A stretch of DNA of 10,145 bases from Zelonia costaricensis (lineage: Eukaryota > Euglenozoa > Kinetoplastea > Trypanosomatida > Trypanosomatidae): the NCBI GenBank assembly GCA_030849075.1, contig JASAOO010002808.1, positions 1 through 10,145 on the forward strand, read 5' to 3'. Made by a program: the position numbers and the translations under genes. The first letter of the stretch is position 1. Each line of letters opens with the position of its first letter. Positions 7,195-10,145 of the stretch are shown here, in pieces. The notes below the pieces were generated by a model, which saw only the letters and a program-made list of their open reading frames with translations, made no database searches and was not told the DNA's origin.

Positions 7195-8382
7195 ATGCCG
7201 CCAAAGGGCAAGAATAGCAACAACAACGGCCACGCCAAGGCGGGCAATGGCAAGCACAAGAAACAGGCAGAGGAGGACGAGTTTGAACAATTCCTCCTCG
7301 ACCTCTCCAAGACGACTCAGCACGTAGGGAAGGAACGGACGGAGCGGATGGCGAAGGAGGAGAAGGCGCGCGAGGAGCAGCGCAAGAAGCACACCGGCCT
7401 CACGAAGCAGCGCACGACCAACGAGCTCGAGAGTTTACTGATCAACCGTCAGAAGAGTATGCAGCTGCAGCAGCTCCTCGCCGAGCTCCTTAGCGCGCAG
7501 CGCCCCTTCGGGCGAAAGCCCGTCACAGACTTCCGCAGCGAGACGCACACGAACAACGCCAACTTCGACGTGGCGGTGGGCGACATGCAGGGCTGGCGGG
7601 CGAAGATGGAGGACAACCACCTGGTCGACGTCGCCTTCCCGTCCGCTGGCACGGACAGCAAGGAGGGCTTCTTCGGCGTCTTCGACGGCCACTCCGGCGT
7701 GGCCAGCGCGAACCTGTGCAGCGAGCTCTTCTCCAAGACGGTCGTCAAGTACGCCACGCCGGCGGGTGCCCACCACCACACCATCGACTTTGAGGCCGCT
7801 TTCCTGGACGTGGATGCGCAGCTCAAGACGGCCCTCGCCGAGGCCGGCTCCGGCTGCACAGCTGTGACGGTGTACGTGTCGCCCGAGGAGATCACGTGCG
7901 CGTGGGTGGGCGACTCTCGCGCGGTGCTGTGCCGCGGCGGGGAGGCCTTCGACCTCTCGCACGATCACAAGCCCGACGTGGAGGAGGAGAAGGCTCGCAT
8001 TGAGGCTGCGGGCGGCTTTGTGCAGGAAAACCGCGTCAACGGGCAGCTTGCGATGAGCCGCGCGATGGGCGACTTTGTGTACAAGAAGGATGCAACGCGC
8101 GAGGTGTCGCAGCAGCTGGTGGTGCCCGTGCCCGGCGTGATCACGACGAAGCGCAGCGCCGACGACACGTACGTGGCCATCGCCTGCGATGGCATCTTCG
8201 ACGTGCTGACGAACGAGGAGCTGATCGAGTTCATCAATGAGAAGAAGGCGGAGGGGAAGGCGAACGTGGACATCTGCAAGGACTTGTGCGAGCGCTGCCT
8301 CGCGCCGGAGGCGACGGAGGGCGGCCCGGCGAAGGCGGAGGGCACGGACAACATGACCATCATGATCGTCGACCTGAAGTAG
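7195..8382 (+). CDS. PP2C: PP2C-type (PPM family) Ser/Thr protein phosphatase
   Basis: Predicted 395-residue Mg2+/Mn2+-dependent phosphatase removing phosphate from Ser/Thr. The start at 7195 is the first in-frame ATG; the frame remains open 5' of it only through non-ATG sequence. Residues 1-122 form a Lys/Glu/Gln-rich extension with coiled-coil-like stretches (about 20-110) and no signal peptide or N-myristoylation Gly. The PP2C domain spans about 123-394. Motifs: GWRAKMEDNH (133-142; R135 for phosphate binding, E139/D140), GVFDGHSG (161-168; metal D164, G165), SGCTAV (219-224), WVGDSRAVLCR (237-247), LSHDHKP (254-260), NGQLAMSRAMGD (282-293), ACDGIFDVL (330-338; metal D332) and GTDNMTIMIVDL (383-394; metal D385). 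All residues expected for the two-metal centre are present, so it should be active. The likely site is cytosol, by absence of targeting signals. The specific orthologue among several trypanosomatid PP2Cs is not decided. Confidence 0.96.
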   Translation: MPPKGKNSNNNGHAKAGNGKHKKQAEEDEFEQFLLDLSKTTQHVGKERTERMAKEEKAREEQRKKHTGLTKQRTTNELESLLINRQKSMQLQQLLAELLSAQRPFGRKPVTDFRSETHTNNANFDVAVGDMQGWRAKMEDNHLVDVAFPSAGTDSKEGFFGVFDGHSGVASANLCSELFSKTVVKYATPAGAHHHTIDFEAAFLDVDAQLKTALAEAGSGCTAVTVYVSPEEITCAWVGDSRAVLCRGGEAFDLSHDHKPDVEEEKARIEAAGGFVQENRVNGQLAMSRAMGDFVYKKDATREVSQQLVVPVPGVITTKRSADDTYVAIACDGIFDVLTNEELIEFINEKKAEGKANVDICKDLCERCLAPEATEGGPAKAEGTDNMTIMIVDLK

Positions 8383-8524
8383 ATGTTCTTCCTCTCCTGC
8401 GCGGCGCCGCAGCTCCACAGACGCACCTCGCTGTGGCGCTAACGGCGGCCGCTCCTTGTGCTGGTGGGCTCAAGCGGGTAGCTCGGGTGTCTGTGAAGAG
8501 GCAAGCGTGTTGAGGACATTGAAT

Positions 8525-8575
8525 GGGAAAGCTGGGGGGGTCTGGTGGCGAGGGTGGGCTTGAGGGGGGGGGGGG
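8525..8575 (+). other. G-quadruplex candidate with G12 run in the PP2C 3'UTR
   Basis: G-runs lie at 8525-8527, 8534-8540, 8552-8554, 8556-8558 and 8564-8575. Runs 8552, 8556 and the G12 tract can supply four short-loop G-tracts on the sense (RNA) strand. It is the only long G homopolymer on the + strand, whereas the other homopolymers are C-runs. Confidence 0.55.
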
Positions 8576-9019
8576 CAGAAGAGGCCACGCAGCCGCTCTT
8601 CTCACCCCTCGTGCGTGCATCCGCATGTGCGATGCCGCCCTCTGCACCCTCGCCCGGGCACCCCATCCCCGTCCTCGGAGCACCCGCCGCCTTGTTCTCT
8701 TTTCTTTCGGTCTTTGCGCCGGTATATGTGCGCCTCCTCGGCGGTGCGTGCGTAGATCTGTGCGCGCGTGCGGGTGAGGCTCATCCTCGATTCCGGTAAT
8801 GCTGATGTGCTGTGTACGGGGCCCGTCTGCCTGGGTGGGTTTCTGATGAAGCGTTCGCGTGTTCCTGTGTGTGTGTGTCTTTGAGCTCCCAAGTCCGCCT
8901 CCCTTGTTTGCGTTGGGTTCGTGCTGCGGTGATGGTGGTGCTGGGAATGTGAGCTCCCTCCCCTCCCACCCGCCTCATCGCGCCTCGCGCTCCTTCGTTC
9001 ATTTGTATGCACAGATCGT

Positions 9020-9074
<55 letters not shown>

Positions 9075-9081
9075 GTGTGTG
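9020..9081. repeat. Long (GT)n microsatellite, 62-nt alternating tract
   Basis: About 23 GT units (9023-9069), one C, then five more GT units, with flanking bases that keep perfect purine-pyrimidine alternation across 62 nt. It is the longest simple repeat in the window and a Z-DNA candidate. Its length is likely to vary between strains. Confidence 0.95.
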
Positions 9082-9222
9082 AAGCGCAGCGTGCCGGGCA
9101 GCTGGGTGACAGCGAGATCTGCTGTGGCATGTCCACGTGGTGGAACCAAATGCGTTGTGGGGCGCCTCTCGCTCATGGTCTGCGTGACGTTCCGCTTCTG
9201 AACGGAATGCGGCAGTGAGCGA

Positions 9223-9245
9223 GGGGTGAGGGTAGGGGGGAGGGG
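9223..9245 (+). other. Canonical G-quadruplex motif at a compositional boundary
   Basis: G-runs of 4, 3, 6 and 4 (9223-9226, 9230-9232, 9235-9240, 9242-9245) are separated by loops of 3, 2 and 1 nt, fitting the canonical G4 pattern on the + strand. The sequence changes at once to a C/T tract from 9246. It may mark the 3' end region of the PP2C transcript or the start of the next gene's processing region. Confidence 0.75.
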
Positions 9246-9361
9246 TCTCTTCCCTTGGCACTTGTCTCACCTCCGCCCTTCCACCCGCGCCTCCCTCTCC
9301 CTCTCCTGCGCCGGAACTCCTTCGTCCCTGTCATGTTCTCTGCGTGGTACGTCTGCCGAAG
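9246..9361 (+). promoter_or_regulatory. Polypyrimidine tract with downstream AG (candidate processing site)
   Basis: A C/T-rich tract (9246-9308) has no AG until GAAG at 9360-9361. This could be a trans-splice acceptor for a small downstream transcript, or the signal placing PP2C polyadenylation upstream. The tract-to-AG distance of about 50 nt is acceptable but not ideal. Confidence 0.35.
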
Positions 9362-10145
9362 ACGTGCCGGGCAGTATTAAGGTCTGCCACATCACCGATG
9401 ACGCTGTACGACAGGCGCATCGCGTGCGGTATAGCGTAAACACAAACAACGCGCACACTTCGACGCGGAAAGGCGCCGGCTTCAGCGGACGCAATGGCAA
9501 GGCGATGGGGCCCCACAAAATCCCTACAGGGCTGTGCGGTGTGGCGCCTGCGACTGCTGCTTGCGGTTCCTCTCGTGAGCACCAGTGAGCGAGCAGCAGG
9601 GCGTCGACGAGGATGTGGCGACTCGTGTGTGTCGGTGCGCGGCTCTGGCACCTCGGCACGTCCACGCACGCACGCACACACTTGCACACCGAGTCCCCCG
9701 CTACGCCAGAGGCGTCGATGTTCACGCTGGTAGTTGAATCGCCAGCGCGTGATGATGCGGCCTACCGTCACCCTCCGCCTTCCTCCCCACTTCCATCTCA
9801 CTCTGACCGCTTCGCCGCTCCGCTCACACCGTGACGCCTCCGTCCCTCTTCTTGTGTGTGTGCCCATACACCCCCACACACACACACACACACAAACTCC
9901 CCAACCCACATCGCTACCGTCGACGCCCTCCGCCTCCCTCCCGGCTGTCCCCGTCCAGTACCGCCGTCCGCCTTCCTTCCAACTCCGCACGCGCTGCGAC
10001 CACTGCGACCCACCAACGCCCTCTACCCGTGTGCCACCCTGGCCCTTCTTACTGCATTCCCGACTCGTCCTCCCTCTTGGTCTTTCTCAGCCGCCCTACG
10101 TGCCACCCCCCTCCCCCCACCCTATTGCTACGCGTCCCACCCCAC
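9362..10145 (+). other. Spacer leading to the next gene, no CDS recognised
   Basis: 9362-9740 is mixed, higher-complexity sequence with only short, unrecognised frames, for example ATG-started 79 and 73 codons at 9494 and 9613, Arg/His/Pro-rich. From about 9760 to the end the + strand is strongly pyrimidine-rich and ATG-free, with GT (9853-9861) and CA (9876-9893) runs that could pair as a hairpin. This looks like the 5' processing region of another + strand gene beyond the window. Confidence 0.55.
9876..9893. repeat. (CA)n microsatellite with upstream complementary GT run
   Basis: A CA run preceded 14 nt earlier by a short GT run (9853-9861). The two are complementary and could form a stem in single-stranded nucleic acid. 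Confidence 0.75.

Larger units (their letters stand above)
8383..9222 (+). other. PP2C 3'UTR-like region
   Basis: T/G-rich non-coding sequence follows the TAG stop. It holds a G-rich island (8525-8575), a long GT microsatellite (9020-9081) and a short inverted repeat at 9188-9209 (7-bp stem with one G-U pair, 8-nt loop). No coding frame with recognisable protein character is seen on either strand; the long minus-strand frame across 9020-9081 is only a Thr-His repeat from the microsatellite. Confidence 0.65.

Noticed and set aside
7435..8418. 327-residue minus-strand open frame opposite PP2C
   Set aside because: An antisense frame kept open by GC-rich third positions; Leu/Arg/His-rich with no recognisable domain.
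8602..9270. 222-residue minus-strand frame
   Set aside because: It contains a long Thr-His repeat that is simply the GT microsatellite read in reverse; no domain seen.
9494..9834. ATG-started frames of 79 and 73 codons
   Set aside because: Arg/His/Pro-rich, overlapping in different frames, no family likeness; within chance for this GC content, so not called as genes.

Overview
The window looks like nuclear DNA of a trypanosomatid, most likely Leishmania or a close relative. Both genes are intronless and GC-rich. They lie on the same strand and are separated by more than 2 kb of spacer full of poly-C, (CA)n/(GT)n and long pyrimidine tracts, as expected for a polycistronic unit processed by spliced-leader trans-splicing. 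No bacterial-style promoters, ribosome-binding sites or operons are visible. The species call is an inference from style and protein similarity; no search was run.

Layout, left to right. 1-2455 is a long, C/T-rich, non-coding stretch in which I find no ATG on the + strand. 2456-4906 encodes an 816-residue DYRK-family protein kinase of the DYRK1 type: a long Ala/Pro/Ser-rich N-terminus, a DYRK-homology box, a complete kinase domain and a Gln/Pro/Gly-rich tail. 4907-7194 is spacer: a T/G-rich 3'UTR-like part with a Z-DNA-type alternating tract, a G-rich island and a possible 37-codon membrane micro-ORF, then a pyrimidine-rich part ending in a good splice-acceptor candidate. 7195-8382 encodes a 395-residue PP2C-type (PPM) Ser/Thr phosphatase with all metal ligands present and a charged N-terminal extension. 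8383-9245 is T/G-rich 3'UTR-like sequence ending in a strong G-quadruplex motif. 9246-10145 is mostly pyrimidine-rich and probably leads to a further + strand gene outside the window.

The two proteins have opposing chemistry: a CMGC kinase that phosphorylates Ser/Thr after Tyr autophosphorylation, and a metal-dependent Ser/Thr phosphatase. In trypanosomatids neighbouring genes are co-transcribed but usually regulated separately after transcription, so adjacency alone does not show that they work together. The most unusual observations are the ATG-free 2.45-kb upstream region, the His-for-Tyr change in the kinase activation loop, and the sharp G-to-C compositional switch at a G4 motif near 9245.
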